From: Crocinitomicaceae bacterium
Lineage (GTDB): Bacteria; Bacteroidota; Bacteroidia; Flavobacteriales_D; Crocinitomicaceae
NCBI GenBank assembly: GCA_029254025.1
Contig: JAQWYK010000047.1
Location: 101,259-165,258, forward strand
Direction: 5' to 3'
Length of the DNA stretch: 64,000 bases
Position 1 is the stretch's first letter; each line of letters opens with the position of its first letter. The position numbers were made by a program, and so were the translations under genes. The notes beneath the pieces were generated by a model. That model worked only from the letters and a program-made list of their open reading frames with translations, was not told the DNA's origin and ran no database searches. This document shows positions 8,789 through 17,988 of the stretch, one piece after another.

Positions 8789-9631
8789 GTGATTTTTGGA
8801 ATAGACTGGAAAGTAAGCGCTCAATTAATTGAAGGATGGAGTGTACCTAATTTGTACGGGTTATTATTTGTCTCTGGATTAATAATAGGATATTTCGTGA
8901 TTAAACGGATGTTCGAGAAAGAAGGTGTCCCAGAGGCGTGGTTAGATTCACTGTTGATATATATCGTCATTGCTACAATCGTAGGTGCGCGCTTAGGACA
9001 TGTGTTTTTCTATGAATGGGAGTATTATTCCCAACATCTCTCAGAAATACCGAAAGTATGGGAAGGCGGACTAGCCTCTCATGGTGGAGCAGTGGCTATT
9101 CTGATTGCCTTGTTCATTTACAGTAAAAAGGTTTCAAAACAGTCGATGTTTTGGATTCTTGACAGAATCGTTGCGCCCATTGCTATTGCTGGATGTTTCA
9201 TTCGATTGGGAAACTTAGTGAATCATGAAATTATTGGTGTTCCGACAAACCTGCCATGGGGCTTTAAATTTTGGAATGAGAGCGCCGATAATTTAGTATT
9301 AGTAAATGGTGAATTCGAACATGTTTTTCGTCATCCTGCCCAATTGTATGAGGCAATTGCCTATTTCATTATCTTCATAGTACTGTTTCGTTTGTTTTGG
9401 AAAACGGATCTCAAACAAAAACAAGGATTTATTTTTGGTGTGTTCTTAGTGATTCTATGGGGTGCTCGATTTGCGATAGAATTTGTGAAAATTGGTCAAG
9501 CAGCACGTGACGAAGGAATGGTGTTAAACACGGGTCAATGGCTTAGTGTTCCATTTATTATTGCTGGATTTGTTATCATTTATTTGGCCAACAAAGGGAA
9601 GTTGGGAGGCCGTTCGCGATCGGCAGCATAG
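8789..9631 (+). CDS. lgt: Prolipoprotein diacylglyceryl transferase
   Basis: Transfers diacylglycerol from phosphatidylglycerol to the lipobox cysteine of prelipoproteins in the inner membrane. 280 aa with seven or so membrane segments. Signatures: GARLGH at 66-71, GGLASHGG at 93-100 (H98 equals the essential histidine), the GCFIRLGNLVNHE stretch with R139 and N142, and RHPAQLYEA at 181-189. The start is GTG at 8789, chosen because it gives the full N-terminal helix (YGLLFVSGLIIGYFV) and no ATG lies upstream in frame before a stop. The next gene begins 22 bp after its stop. Confidence 0.93.
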   Translation: MIFGIDWKVSAQLIEGWSVPNLYGLLFVSGLIIGYFVIKRMFEKEGVPEAWLDSLLIYIVIATIVGARLGHVFFYEWEYYSQHLSEIPKVWEGGLASHGGAVAILIALFIYSKKVSKQSMFWILDRIVAPIAIAGCFIRLGNLVNHEIIGVPTNLPWGFKFWNESADNLVLVNGEFEHVFRHPAQLYEAIAYFIIFIVLFRLFWKTDLKQKQGFIFGVFLVILWGARFAIEFVKIGQAARDEGMVLNTGQWLSVPFIIAGFVIIYLANKGKLGGRSRSAA

Positions 9632-9653
9632 TTATGAGAAAAAATGTTACCGT

Positions 9654-10604
9654 ATGACCAATAGAATTACAACACTTTTTAATATTCAATATCCGCTGAT
9701 TCAAGCGGGAATGATTTGGTGTTCAGGTTGGAAATTGGCTGCTGCTATATCGAACTCAGGTGGATTGGGAATCATAGGTTCGGGGAGTATGTATCCTGAT
9801 GTTTTAGAAGAGCATGTGGTCAAATGCAAAAAAGCAACTGATAAACCTTTTGCAGTGAATTTGCCGATGCTTTATCCTGATATTGATAAGCATATTGAGA
9901 CGATTATCAAACATAAAGTCCCCATTGTGTTTACTTCTGCTGGAAATCCCAAAACGTGGACGGCTCATCTTCAACAACACGGAATTATTGTGGTACATGT
10001 TGTGTCGAGCGTAAAGTTTGCATTGAAAGCTCAGGAAGCGGGAGTAGATGCTATTGTAGCCGAAGGTTTTGAAGCGGGCGGACACAACGGTCGTGATGAA
10101 ACAACCACTTTTTGCTTGATTCCAATGGTGCGAGAAGCGATTTCTATACCACTCATTGCTGCTGGGGGAATTGGAACGGGCCGTGGAATGTTAGCTGCGA
10201 TGAACCTTGGCGCTGATGCAGTGCAAATTGGAAGTCGATTTGTGGCGTCGGATGAATCTTCAGCCCACCAGAATTTTAAAAATACCGTTGTTGATGCGAA
10301 AGAAGGAGATACCATGCTCACGTTAAAAGAGCTGACGCCTGTCCGACTGATAAAGAATTCGTTTTATGATCAGGTAGCGACTGCATACGAAAATGGAAAA
10401 TCAATTGATGATTTAAAGGCGCTCTTGGGAAGAGGTCGTGCGAAAAAAGGAATGTTCGAAGGTGATTTAGTGGAAGGAGAGCTCGAAATTGGCCAAATCT
10501 CTGGATTGATTCATGAAATCAAACCCGCTGCGGCAATTTTAGGGGAGATTATTTCAGAATTTAGAATAGCGCGTGACGAACAACATACAAAATTTATTTT
10601 TTAA
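9654..10604 (+). CDS. Nitronate monooxygenase / FabK-like flavoprotein
   Basis: FMN-dependent TIM-barrel enzyme of the NMO/enoyl-ACP-reductase-II family. I place the start at the ATG at 9654 (316 aa; MTNRITTLFNIQYPLIQAGM), just after the lgt stop. The open frame extends further upstream, but only inside lgt. Visible motifs: the N-terminal NIQYPLIQAGM, EGFEAGGHNG at 137-146 (H144), the phosphate loop GGIGTGRG at 171-178, and GADAVQIGSRF at 187-197. Family members either oxidise alkyl nitronates or reduce enoyl-ACP, and sequence alone does not decide. A neighbouring fab gene is absent, so NMO is the safer name. Its stop overlaps the next start by 1 bp. Confidence 0.87.
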   Translation: MTNRITTLFNIQYPLIQAGMIWCSGWKLAAAISNSGGLGIIGSGSMYPDVLEEHVVKCKKATDKPFAVNLPMLYPDIDKHIETIIKHKVPIVFTSAGNPKTWTAHLQQHGIIVVHVVSSVKFALKAQEAGVDAIVAEGFEAGGHNGRDETTTFCLIPMVREAISIPLIAAGGIGTGRGMLAAMNLGADAVQIGSRFVASDESSAHQNFKNTVVDAKEGDTMLTLKELTPVRLIKNSFYDQVATAYENGKSIDDLKALLGRGRAKKGMFEGDLVEGELEIGQISGLIHEIKPAAAILGEIISEFRIARDEQHTKFIF

Positions 10605-11842
10605 TGATTCATTTCGAAAAGTTTACGCTTGCAAATGGACTTCGAGTTTTATTTCACAACGACCCGAATACTCCTATGGCTGTTGTCAATACACTCTATG
10701 ATGTAGGAGCTCGTGATGAAGATCCGAACAGGACAGGATTTGCTCATTTGTTCGAGCATTTGATGTTTGGAGGTTCTGTTAATATTCCCGATTTTGATGG
10801 GCCTTTGCAACGGGCCGGTGGAGAGAGTAATGCATTTACTAGTAACGACATAACAAATTACTATGATAGTTTGCCTGCTCATAATTTAGAAACAGCGCTT
10901 TGGCTGGAAAGCGATAGAATGTTGTCTTTGGCGTTTACACCACAAAGTTTAGAAGTACAACGAAGTGTTGTGATCGAAGAGTTCAAACAACGTTATTTAA
11001 ACCAGCCTTATGGAGATGTTTGGTTGGAATTTCGTCCTTTGGCGTATAAAGAACATCCATATCAGTGGGCAACAATTGGGAAAAATATCCAACACATTGA
11101 AGAAGCAACAATGGAAGATGTTAAAGCGTTTTTTAAACGTTTTTATACTCCTTCTAATGCCATTTTATGTATAGCTGGTAACTTGGAGCCAGACTACGTG
11201 AAATCTGCTGTTGAAAAATGGTTTGGAGAGATTCCAAGTGTTCAAGTCCCAAAAAGAAGCTTGGTTCAAGAACCAGTTCAGCAGGAATATAGAATTAAGA
11301 CCATCGAGCGAAAGGTGCCTTCTGATGCATTTTACTATGGGTTTAAAATGCCCGGAAGAACTGAAGAAGGTTATTATACGGCGGACTTACTGTCTGATGT
11401 GCTAGGCCGCGGACAGTCCTCGCGCTTGTTCGTTCGGTTGAAAAAGGAATTGGACTTAGTGACAGAAATTAATGCATATGTGATGGGCTCGCATGATACT
11501 GGACTCTTAATGATTTCAGGAAAAGCGAACGAAGGTGTTGAGTTAGAACAAATCGATAGTGAGATTTGGAGAGTTATTGAGGAGTTGAAAGTAGCTGAAA
11601 TTTCTTCCTTAGAACACCAGAAAAATGTAAATAAGGTAAGAACAACGAAAGTGTTTTCTGAACAAGGGATTCTAAACAAGGCCATCGCTTTGTGTTTACA
11701 TGAATTATTTGGAGATGCCAATGGAGTCAATCTCGAAAATGAACAATATGACCAAATCACTCCGAAGGAAATTTGGGAAAAGGCCAATGGTATGCTTCAC
11801 GAGAAGAATTGTTCACGTATGTTTATTAAAGCAATTAAGTAA
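10604..11842 (+). CDS. M16 zinc metallopeptidase, catalytic subunit (cytoplasmic)
   Basis: Insulinase/pitrilysin-family peptidase with the inverted zinc motif HLFEH at 48-52 and the distal glutamate at about E125-E126 (VVIEEFKQR). 412 aa, a two-domain half of the M16 clam-shell. No signal peptide, in contrast to the second M16 pair at 38174-41866. It overlaps the monooxygenase stop by 1 bp and the next M16 gene by 1 bp (TAATG junctions), so the three are translationally coupled. It most likely forms a heterodimer with the non-catalytic partner downstream and degrades short peptides. Confidence 0.92.
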   Translation: MIHFEKFTLANGLRVLFHNDPNTPMAVVNTLYDVGARDEDPNRTGFAHLFEHLMFGGSVNIPDFDGPLQRAGGESNAFTSNDITNYYDSLPAHNLETALWLESDRMLSLAFTPQSLEVQRSVVIEEFKQRYLNQPYGDVWLEFRPLAYKEHPYQWATIGKNIQHIEEATMEDVKAFFKRFYTPSNAILCIAGNLEPDYVKSAVEKWFGEIPSVQVPKRSLVQEPVQQEYRIKTIERKVPSDAFYYGFKMPGRTEEGYYTADLLSDVLGRGQSSRLFVRLKKELDLVTEINAYVMGSHDTGLLMISGKANEGVELEQIDSEIWRVIEELKVAEISSLEHQKNVNKVRTTKVFSEQGILNKAIALCLHELFGDANGVNLENEQYDQITPKEIWEKANGMLHEKNCSRMFIKAIK

Positions 11843-13098
11843 TGTTAGATAGAACGAAAGCACCAGCTATAAACCCCGTAGAACAGATTCAGTTCGTGGC
11901 TCCAGAACGCATCGAGGTAGGTTCGTTCACAGAACTTTTATGGGTAAAGGAGGTGGATGATGAGGCAGTGAAAATTGATTTTATTTTCAATGCCGGGAAA
12001 CTCAGGGATTCAAAGATAGTTGCTGAATTATCAGGGGAACTGCTTTTAAGTGGAACACCCGAAATGACATCTACTGAATTCAATGAAGCCATCGATTTAT
12101 TAGGTGGATTTGTGAATGTAGAAGTAGGCTCCGAAGATGCCACTGTAAGTATATACGGGCTAACGACAACCATTGCTGAGTTGATTCCAATTGTTATGGA
12201 TGCAATTATCAATGCGGATTTTTCGCAAAAGGAATTTGACCAACAACTCCAAACTTTGAAGCAGGGATTTTTGATTGCGCAAGAAAAAGTTAGCACTATT
12301 GCACGACGTGCATTTGTGGAACGACTACTTGGTAATACAGATTATGGACGCCTAACACAATTGGAAGATTTTTCGAGTGTTGATAGAACTAGTTTGGTGG
12401 ATTTTCATACTGCTCATTACCTCAAAGGTTTAATGAAAATCTGTGTTGTGGGTAACATTGAGCCTGCAATTATTGAGGAACTTGTTCAACGTGCAAAATA
12501 CCTAAGCGCTGAAGAAGAATATTCATTCGATTATCCGTTCGAAACGAAACCAGCGAGCGTTTATGTAAAAAAGGATGGAGCAGTTCAAACCGCTATTCGC
12601 GTGGGCAGAATTTTATTTAATCGTACACATGAAGATTATATTGCTTTCTCTGTGCTAAATACCATTTTCGGTGGTTACTTTGGAAGTCGTTTGATGTCCA
12701 ACATCCGTGAAGACAAAGGCTATACCTACGGCATCGGAAGCGGTGTGGCTCAATTTAAAGAATCTGGCTATTTCTTCATATCCACAGAAGTAGGGAAAGA
12801 TGTTGCGGATGCCGCTTTGGCCGAAATTAAAAAGGAAATGGAGCGCTTAGCAACAGAAGTTATCCCGGCGGAAGAATTAGAACGCGTTAGAAGCTACTCC
12901 ATCGGAAAACTTCTAAAAGGCTCTGACGGTCCCTTCGCTATGATGGATCGCTATTTAGCAGTTGAACGTTTCGGCATGGATTTAAGTCACTACGATGAGG
13001 TCATTCAAACCATCCGAACCATCACCCCAGAAAGACTCCAAGAACTCGCTAAAAAATACTTAGTGTGGGAAGATATGATTGTAGTGAAAGCCGGTTAG
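11842..13098 (+). CDS. M16 peptidase-like protein, non-catalytic partner
   Basis: 418 aa, same fold as the preceding gene, but the HxxEH motif is absent: the equivalent stretch around 64-70 reads SGELLLS. The R/Y substrate-binding region is kept (RLMSNIREDKGYTYG, about 283-297). This split of zinc site and R/Y pair between two genes is typical of heterodimeric bacterial M16 peptidases. It starts at the last base of its catalytic partner. A heptad-repeat AT-rich stretch follows its stop, before a convergent gene. Confidence 0.9.
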   Translation: MLDRTKAPAINPVEQIQFVAPERIEVGSFTELLWVKEVDDEAVKIDFIFNAGKLRDSKIVAELSGELLLSGTPEMTSTEFNEAIDLLGGFVNVEVGSEDATVSIYGLTTTIAELIPIVMDAIINADFSQKEFDQQLQTLKQGFLIAQEKVSTIARRAFVERLLGNTDYGRLTQLEDFSSVDRTSLVDFHTAHYLKGLMKICVVGNIEPAIIEELVQRAKYLSAEEEYSFDYPFETKPASVYVKKDGAVQTAIRVGRILFNRTHEDYIAFSVLNTIFGGYFGSRLMSNIREDKGYTYGIGSGVAQFKESGYFFISTEVGKDVADAALAEIKKEMERLATEVIPAEELERVRSYSIGKLLKGSDGPFAMMDRYLAVERFGMDLSHYDEVIQTIRTITPERLQELAKKYLVWEDMIVVKAG

Positions 13099-13104
13099 AC
13101 CTAA

Positions 13105-13146
13105 CTCTAAACTCAAAATTCTAAACTTAAAATTCAAAATTCAAAT
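13105..13146. repeat. Six degenerate 7-bp direct repeats
   Basis: Six consecutive heptads of the type (C/T)T(C/T)(T/A)AAA cover 13105-13146: CTCTAAA, CTCAAAA, TTCTAAA, CTTAAAA, TTCAAAA, TTCAAAT. They fill nearly all of the 51-bp gap between two convergent genes (M16 partner and MBL hydrolase). Confidence 0.65.
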
Positions 13147-13149
13147 CAC

Positions 13150-13791
13150 CTACCCCCACAATATTGGGTTACTTTCTTTCTCAGCGCCAATTGTTGTTTC
13201 TCCACCATGTCCTGTATAAACTACTGTATCATCCGGCAAAGAAAACATACGTTCGGTGATGGTTTTTTTGAGCTGAGCCATATTTCCACCTGGTAAATCA
13301 ATACGACCATAGCTTCCTTGAAATAAAATATCCCCGTTAATCACGAATTTGTTTTCTGCATTGTAAAACGCCACATGACCTGGTGCGTGTCCAGGCCCTA
13401 AAATCACCTCAAAGTTCATTTTACCGAATTGCAGCGTTTGCCCATCTTCTAACCATTTGTCAGGTTCAGGAGAGGCTTTAAACTGATCTAAACCATACAA
13501 TTGAGCAGATTTCTCCGCCATAGCAAAAGTTGGTTTATCCTTTGGGTGTAAATAAATATCAATTCCAAAATTCGATGTGATAAATTGATTTCCCATAATG
13601 TGATCTAAGTGGGCGTGAGTGTTTAAAAGAGCAACAGGTTTCAATTGATATTCTTCTATAAATTCCATGAAGTGCTGTTCCTCCTCTCTGAAATAGCAGC
13701 CCGGATCAATGATGACGCAGTTTTTATTCTCGTCACTAACGACATACATATTCTCTTGGAAAGGATTGTATGTTAATTTGTAAATCTGCAT
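13150..13791 (-). CDS. MBL-fold metallo-hydrolase (glyoxalase II-like)
   Basis: Metallo-beta-lactamase-fold hydrolase related to hydroxyacylglutathione hydrolases (YcbL type). I use the ATG at 13791 (213 aa, MQIYKLTYNPFQENMYVV), which matches the usual family N-terminus; the frame is open to 13860 but those 23 residues look spurious. The full two-metal motif THAHLDH is present at 58-64, followed by GPGHAPGH and a later NGDILFQGSYGR segment with the bridging Asp. It is cytoplasmic. The substrate is not certain: a thioester such as S-lactoylglutathione analogues is likely. Unlike the persulfide dioxygenase at 4335, the last His of the HxHxDH motif is intact. Confidence 0.85.
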   Translation of the reverse strand: MQIYKLTYNPFQENMYVVSDENKNCVIIDPGCYFREEEQHFMEFIEEYQLKPVALLNTHAHLDHIMGNQFITSNFGIDIYLHPKDKPTFAMAEKSAQLYGLDQFKASPEPDKWLEDGQTLQFGKMNFEVILGPGHAPGHVAFYNAENKFVINGDILFQGSYGRIDLPGGNMAQLKKTITERMFSLPDDTVVYTGHGGETTIGAEKESNPILWG

Positions 13792-13917
13792 ATCAACGGT
13801 TTTTGCGAAAATAAGGATACTCACGATATTATTTAGATTTCTGCTGAAGGATTCATTCATGTATTCGTTATTTTCCTGTCTTCTGTGTCAACTGAGCTTT
13901 CCAAAGTTCTTATTCCC

Positions 13918-13925
13918 TATCTTTG
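13918..13925 (+). promoter_or_regulatory. -7 box (TATCTTTG) of the DEAD-box-like gene
   Basis: Exact match to the Bacteroidota -7 consensus TANNTTTG, ending 4 bp before the ATG at 13930. Transcription would start at or next to the start codon. No clear -33 TTTG is visible. Confidence 0.5.
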
Positions 13926-13929
13926 CCTC

Positions 13930-14541
13930 ATGTCGTTTAAAAAATTATTACCCGAAGTAAAGGAAGCCTTAGCATCGATTGAGATTTTGAGTGTTTCTGA
14001 GTTCGGTAAGGTGTTATTTAGCACCATTAAATCTGGGAGCCATGTTTTGGCTATCGCACCGGAAAAAACTGGAAAAACAGAGGCGGCTATCGTTGCTTGT
14101 TTTAATAAGGTGAACAAAGAATTGGAAGGAGCACCAAGAGTAATTTTTATTTGCAAGAGCATTGATGCAGCGGTGAATATGCACGAACGGATATCGAGGG
14201 CAGCTGAGAAGCTCGATGTTACGGTTGATCTGGCCCATGATAAAGGCAATATGGTGCAGCAGCGCAATGATATTTTCGATGGAACAGAAATTATCGTTGG
14301 AACCATCAAGCGGATTCATGATTTGTTCATTCAAAATGGTATTAATTTTAAGCTGTTAGATTACCTTATTATCGACGACTTTGAAGATGTCCTTATGCAA
14401 GGTAAAGTGGGAGAAATTAAACGACTCATCGAGAGTTTCGGAAAAACACAATTGATTTGTTTGGCGAATGGGAGTAATTCTAGGGTGGAGCAGTTTGTGA
14501 GTAGTGTGGAATTGGATTTAAGAGTCCTTGAAGCAGAGTAA
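13930..14541 (+). CDS. Single-RecA-domain DEAD-box-like protein with degenerate motifs
   Basis: 203 aa from the ATG at 13930 (MSFKKLLPEV); an in-frame extension to 13885 crosses the promoter box and is discounted. Every N-terminal DEAD-box motif is recognisable but altered. Walker A is APEKTGKT (43-50), motif Ia is CKSIDAA, the TPGR motif reads TIKR (125-128), DEAD reads DDFE (149-152), and the SAT position reads ANG (179-181). The helicase C domain (second RecA fold) is absent, and the protein ends right after the SAT region. It may bind ATP or RNA without being a helicase. I recall similar short proteins in Flavobacteriia, which would make it a family rather than a broken gene. Function unknown. 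Confidence 0.75.
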   Translation: MSFKKLLPEVKEALASIEILSVSEFGKVLFSTIKSGSHVLAIAPEKTGKTEAAIVACFNKVNKELEGAPRVIFICKSIDAAVNMHERISRAAEKLDVTVDLAHDKGNMVQQRNDIFDGTEIIVGTIKRIHDLFIQNGINFKLLDYLIIDDFEDVLMQGKVGEIKRLIESFGKTQLICLANGSNSRVEQFVSSVELDLRVLEAE

Positions 14542-14633
14542 ATGCTAATCAGTTCAATTAGTTTTCGTTATTGGGTCTTTGGCCGCTAAAAAAAATCTGT
14601 GCTGCACTTCTGATTTTTAACTATCTTACCTTC

Positions 14634-15704
14634 ATGGATAAAAGGAAAATACATAAACGCAAGTCGAAAATGGGATTGGCCCCAGGTTCATTTGTTTTTA
14701 CGGGGATGCAGAAGGTGGACAATGTAGGTATTGAATTAATTCAGTACCGAGAAAAGGAGTTTATTCAGACTTCTTTGGATACTATCCAAGACGCTATTCA
14801 AAACGTCAAAAAGTCCACGGAATATACCAACTGGCTTAATATTGAAGGGATTCATGAAGTTGAGTTAGTGGAAGAGTTATGCAAGCATTTTGGAATCCAT
14901 CGCCTTACAGGAGAAGATATCGTAAGCGTAGGTCAGCGACCGAAGTTGGACGAATTTGATGACTATTTACATTTGGTGTTAAAAATGGTCATGCTCGAAG
15001 GAGGAACATATATGTCCTTCGAGCAAACGACGTTTATCTTGAAGGATGGATTGCTCATTACATTTCAAGAGAAATCAGGTGATGTGTTCGATCATGTTCG
15101 GAAAAGATTGGAGGAAGGTAAGGGACAAATCCGGATGCGTTCGGCAGATTACTTGATGTATGCCTTGGTGGACGCTGTAGTGGATCATTATTTTGTGATT
15201 TTGGAAGAAGTAGGGGAGCGCTTGGATGAACTGGAGGTGGAGATGCTTGATAATCCATCTGAAAAAATATTAGCGAAATTACATGGAATTCGACGGGAAG
15301 CACTTCAGTTGAGAAGGTCAGTCTATCCACTCCGAGAGGTGGTCAGTCAATTGAGCAAAATTGAAAAATCGTTGATTCATCCAGAAACAAAATTGTTTTT
15401 ACGCGACCTGTATGATCATACTATTCAAGCGATAGAAACCATAGAGGTCTTCCGCGATATGGCTTCAGGTATGTTAGATCTATACATGAATAGCATTTCC
15501 AACAAGATGAATAACGTGATGAAGGTCTTGACCGTCATCTCCACGATATTTATTCCGCTGACCTTCATTGCGGGGATCTACGGAATGAATTTCAAATATA
15601 TGCCTGAGTTAGCTTTTTCTTGGGCATATCCTATTGTGATGTTATTTATGTTTATTATTGCAGCTGGAATGGTCATTTATTTTAGAAGAAAGAAGTGGTT
15701 CTAA
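14634..15704 (+). CDS. corA: CorA-family magnesium/cobalt channel
   Basis: 356 aa from the ATG at 14634 (MDKRKIHKRK). The frame is open upstream, but that part overlaps the leader. Long N-terminal cytoplasmic domain (1-295), with QRPKLDEFDDYLH at 101-113, and a long stalk helix. Two C-terminal membrane helices (about 298-317 and 330-350) are joined by the signature YGMNF at 316-320 and the periplasmic loop MPEL. The basic tail RRKKWF is cytosolic. It probably forms a pentamer importing Mg2+. The RimB-like gene begins 9 bp after the stop, so corA may head that operon. Confidence 0.92.
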   Translation: MDKRKIHKRKSKMGLAPGSFVFTGMQKVDNVGIELIQYREKEFIQTSLDTIQDAIQNVKKSTEYTNWLNIEGIHEVELVEELCKHFGIHRLTGEDIVSVGQRPKLDEFDDYLHLVLKMVMLEGGTYMSFEQTTFILKDGLLITFQEKSGDVFDHVRKRLEEGKGQIRMRSADYLMYALVDAVVDHYFVILEEVGERLDELEVEMLDNPSEKILAKLHGIRREALQLRRSVYPLREVVSQLSKIEKSLIHPETKLFLRDLYDHTIQAIETIEVFRDMASGMLDLYMNSISNKMNNVMKVLTVISTIFIPLTFIAGIYGMNFKYMPELAFSWAYPIVMLFMFIIAAGMVIYFRRKKWF

Positions 15705-15713
15705 GGGTTAAGC

Positions 15714-16154
15714 ATGAAAAAACAGCAGCTAATTATAGGAAGAAAAGATAGAGCCGATCTGCCTAGATTTGGGCTTGCGGGTGTGCAAGTGAAAATTGAT
15801 TCTGGTGCATATACATCAACAATACATTGTACAAAAGTTGAAGAAGCAGACGGGAGACTTGAGGTCGTTTTTTTAGATAAGAAAGATGAATCATTTACAG
15901 GTGAAAAAGTTGTTTTTGAAGAGTTTACCGTAAAAAAAGTACGCAGTTCTTCAGGTCAATCACAGTTTCGATATAAGGTGAAAGGAAACATTACCTTGTT
16001 TGGAAAGAAATATAATACAGAGTTTACATTGTCGCGAAGGACAAAGATGCGATATCCCGTACTTTTGGGTAGGAAATTATTAAATAAGCGATTTTTGATT
16101 GATACCTCCTTGGCCGATCAATCATGGAATGCAAAAACGATGGAAAGAAAATGA
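15714..16154 (+). CDS. RimB-like retropepsin-fold protein (PF05618, 'ATP-dependent zinc protease' family)
   Basis: 146-aa cytoplasmic protein of the family annotated as ATP-dependent zinc protease and, in Pseudomonas, as RimB, which acts with RimK. The key motif is [13 protein letters not shown] with D29-S30-G31-A32, the aspartic (retropepsin-like) active-site pattern. No HExxH zinc motif is present, so the common zinc-protease name is misleading. The C-terminal [13 protein letters not shown] segment is the second half of the retropepsin-like beta barrel. Its stop overlaps the rimK start (ATGA, 16151-16154), which strongly supports joint function. Confidence 0.85.
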   Translation: MKKQQLIIGRKDRADLPRFGLAGVQVKIDSGAYTSTIHCTKVEEADGRLEVVFLDKKDESFTGEKVVFEEFTVKKVRSSSGQSQFRYKVKGNITLFGKKYNTEFTLSRRTKMRYPVLLGRKLLNKRFLIDTSLADQSWNAKTMERK

Positions 16155-17029
16155 AGATTGCTATTTTAAGCAGAGACGCTAGTTTATATTCAACGCGCAG
16201 GTTGGTGGAAGCAGCACAAAAAAATGGACACCAAGTGGATGTAATTGATCATTTGAGGTGTAATATTTTGATTGAGCGCGAACACCCGCGTTTATTTTAT
16301 GTGGATCATTTTCTAGAGGGATATGATGCCGTAATTCCTCGAATCGGTGCTTCCGTAACCTTCTATGGAACAGCAGTGGTGCGTCAATTTGAAATGATGG
16401 GTGTGTTTACTGCCGTTAAATCTCGAGGATTAACTGATTCGAGGGATAAACTACGATCGTTACAGCTTCTTACAAAATCAGGAATAGGACTTCCAAAAAC
16501 GGTTTTTACCAACTATTCACGGAATGTTGAAAGTGTTATCGATTCGGTTGGTGGTGCTCCTATAGTTATTAAACTTTTAGAAGGAACACAAGGGCTTGGT
16601 GTTGTTTTGGCAGAAAATAAGAAATCAGCGACATCAGTATTGGAGGCTTTTAATGGCCTCAAAGCCCGTGTGATTGTTCAAGAATTTATCAAGGAATCCG
16701 GAGGTGCTGATATTCGTGCATTTGTGGTTGATGGAAAAGTTGTTGGAGCGATGAAACGTCAGGGTAAAACAGGAGAATTTAGATCGAATCTGCATCGAGG
16801 AGGTTCTGCTGAAATCATAAAACTATCTCCAGAAGAAGAAGAGACGGCCATAAAATCCGCGAAAGCACTGAACCTTGGTGTAGCAGGTGTAGATATGCTA
16901 CAGTCGAAGCGGGGACCTCTTGTGCTAGAGGTGAATTCATCACCGGGAATTGAGGGGATTGAGCGCGCTACACATCATGATATTGCTGGAGAAATTATTA
17001 GTTATTTAGAGAGAAACTATACTAAATGA
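16151..17029 (+). CDS. rimK: RimK-type ATP-grasp ligase (ribosomal protein S6 glutamate ligase family)
   Basis: 292 aa from the ATG at 16151 ([18 protein letters not shown]), which matches the family start and overlaps the previous stop by 4 bp. ATP-grasp elements: [51 protein letters not shown] and VAGVDMLQS...[14 protein letters not shown] (Mg-binding Glu/Asn). In gamma-proteobacteria RimK adds glutamates to the C-terminus of ribosomal protein S6. Whether S6 is the target here is not shown by the sequence. It overlaps the following deacylase gene by 4 bp (17026-17029). Confidence 0.92.
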   Translation: MKIAILSRDASLYSTRRLVEAAQKNGHQVDVIDHLRCNILIEREHPRLFYVDHFLEGYDAVIPRIGASVTFYGTAVVRQFEMMGVFTAVKSRGLTDSRDKLRSLQLLTKSGIGLPKTVFTNYSRNVESVIDSVGGAPIVIKLLEGTQGLGVVLAENKKSATSVLEAFNGLKARVIVQEFIKESGGADIRAFVVDGKVVGAMKRQGKTGEFRSNLHRGGSAEIIKLSPEEEETAIKSAKALNLGVAGVDMLQSKRGPLVLEVNSSPGIEGIERATHHDIAGEIISYLERNYTK

Positions 17030-17988
17030 GTTCAAAAGTAGAACCTTTTTCCATTCTCGGTCAAGAAGTTCAACCTGGAAAGGGTGGGCGATTTACATTG
17101 GAGATTGCGAAGCTACATACCAACACACCAATTCAGGTGCCGGTTGTAGTTCAACACGCTAAAAAGAAGGGTCCAGTTCTCTTGTTAATTGCCGCTTTGC
17201 ACGGGGATGAGATTAATGGAACGGAAATCGTGCGTCAATTCATTAAGAACGGTTGGAACAAGCCGGACAAAGGAACAGTCGTATGTATTCCAGTATTTAA
17301 CATTTTTGGCTTTTTAAATTTAAGTCGTGAACTTCCAGATAAACGCGACTTGAATCGCGTATTCCCAGGAACAAAAAATGGATCATTGGCGGGTCAATTT
17401 GCCTATCACTTTATGACTGAAATTGCTCCGCTGGTAGATATTGTAATTGACTTACATACCGGTTCTGTCCAACGAAATAATTTTCCTCAAACGCGTTGTG
17501 ATTTCAAACACGAGCGGTCAATGGAATTGTGTAAGACATTTGGTTCTCCTTTTATTTTAAACTCCTCATTGATCTCCAAGACAATTCGGGCTACCATGCA
17601 GAAGATGGGGAAGGATTACATCCTTTTCGAAGGAGGTAAAGCTAACCGCATTGATGATTTTATTGTACAACACGGAATTGATGGGATTAAGCGCGTTATG
17701 AATTATTTGGGTATTCGGAAGTTTCCTGTAGAATCTCATGTTGAGAATATTATTGAACTAACAGAATCTCAGTGGTTGAGGTCACCTAATTCTGGAGTAT
17801 TAAACTTGAAAGTTAAAAATGGTATCCGGGTTGAGCGGGGTACATTGCTAGCCACAGTATCCGATCCGTATGGAAACTTCGAGCGCGCAGTGAAATCACC
17901 GAGAGGAGGATTTGTTATTTGTGTGAATGAAAGTCCACTCGTCAATAAGGGGGATGCGCTTTTTCACATCGGGAAGTTACGGTATTAA
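17026..17988 (+). CDS. Succinylglutamate desuccinylase/aspartoacylase-type (M14) zinc deacylase
   Basis: 320 aa, AstE/AspA family. Zinc-site motif [12 protein letters not shown], with H59, D61 and E62, then the substrate-binding RDLNRVFPG stretch and VIDLHTGS carrying the third ligand His. A C-terminal beta-rich tail (about 245-320, [19 protein letters not shown]) resembles a lipoyl-like barrel. This family releases acyl or glutamyl-type groups from amino-acid derivatives. The 4-bp overlap with rimK suggests it may act on the same product, for example removing or trimming added glutamates. It overlaps the convergent O-antigen ligase-like gene by 4 bp at the 3' ends. Confidence 0.85.
   Translation: MSSKVEPFSILGQEVQPGKGGRFTLEIAKLHTNTPIQVPVVVQHAKKKGPVLLLIAALHGDEINGTEIVRQFIKNGWNKPDKGTVVCIPVFNIFGFLNLSRELPDKRDLNRVFPGTKNGSLAGQFAYHFMTEIAPLVDIVIDLHTGSVQRNNFPQTRCDFKHERSMELCKTFGSPFILNSSLISKTIRATMQKMGKDYILFEGGKANRIDDFIVQHGIDGIKRVMNYLGIRKFPVESHVENIIELTESQWLRSPNSGVLNLKVKNGIRVERGTLLATVSDPYGNFERAVKSPRGGFVICVNESPLVNKGDALFHIGKLRY

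Noticed and set aside
9546..9653. 36-codon upstream extension of the nitronate monooxygenase frame
   Set aside because: Lies inside lgt in another frame; the family N-terminus begins at the ATG at 9654.
13792..13860. N-terminal extension of the MBL hydrolase
   Set aside because: The 23 extra residues do not fit the family start, whereas the ATG at 13791 gives the normal MQIYKL... N-terminus.
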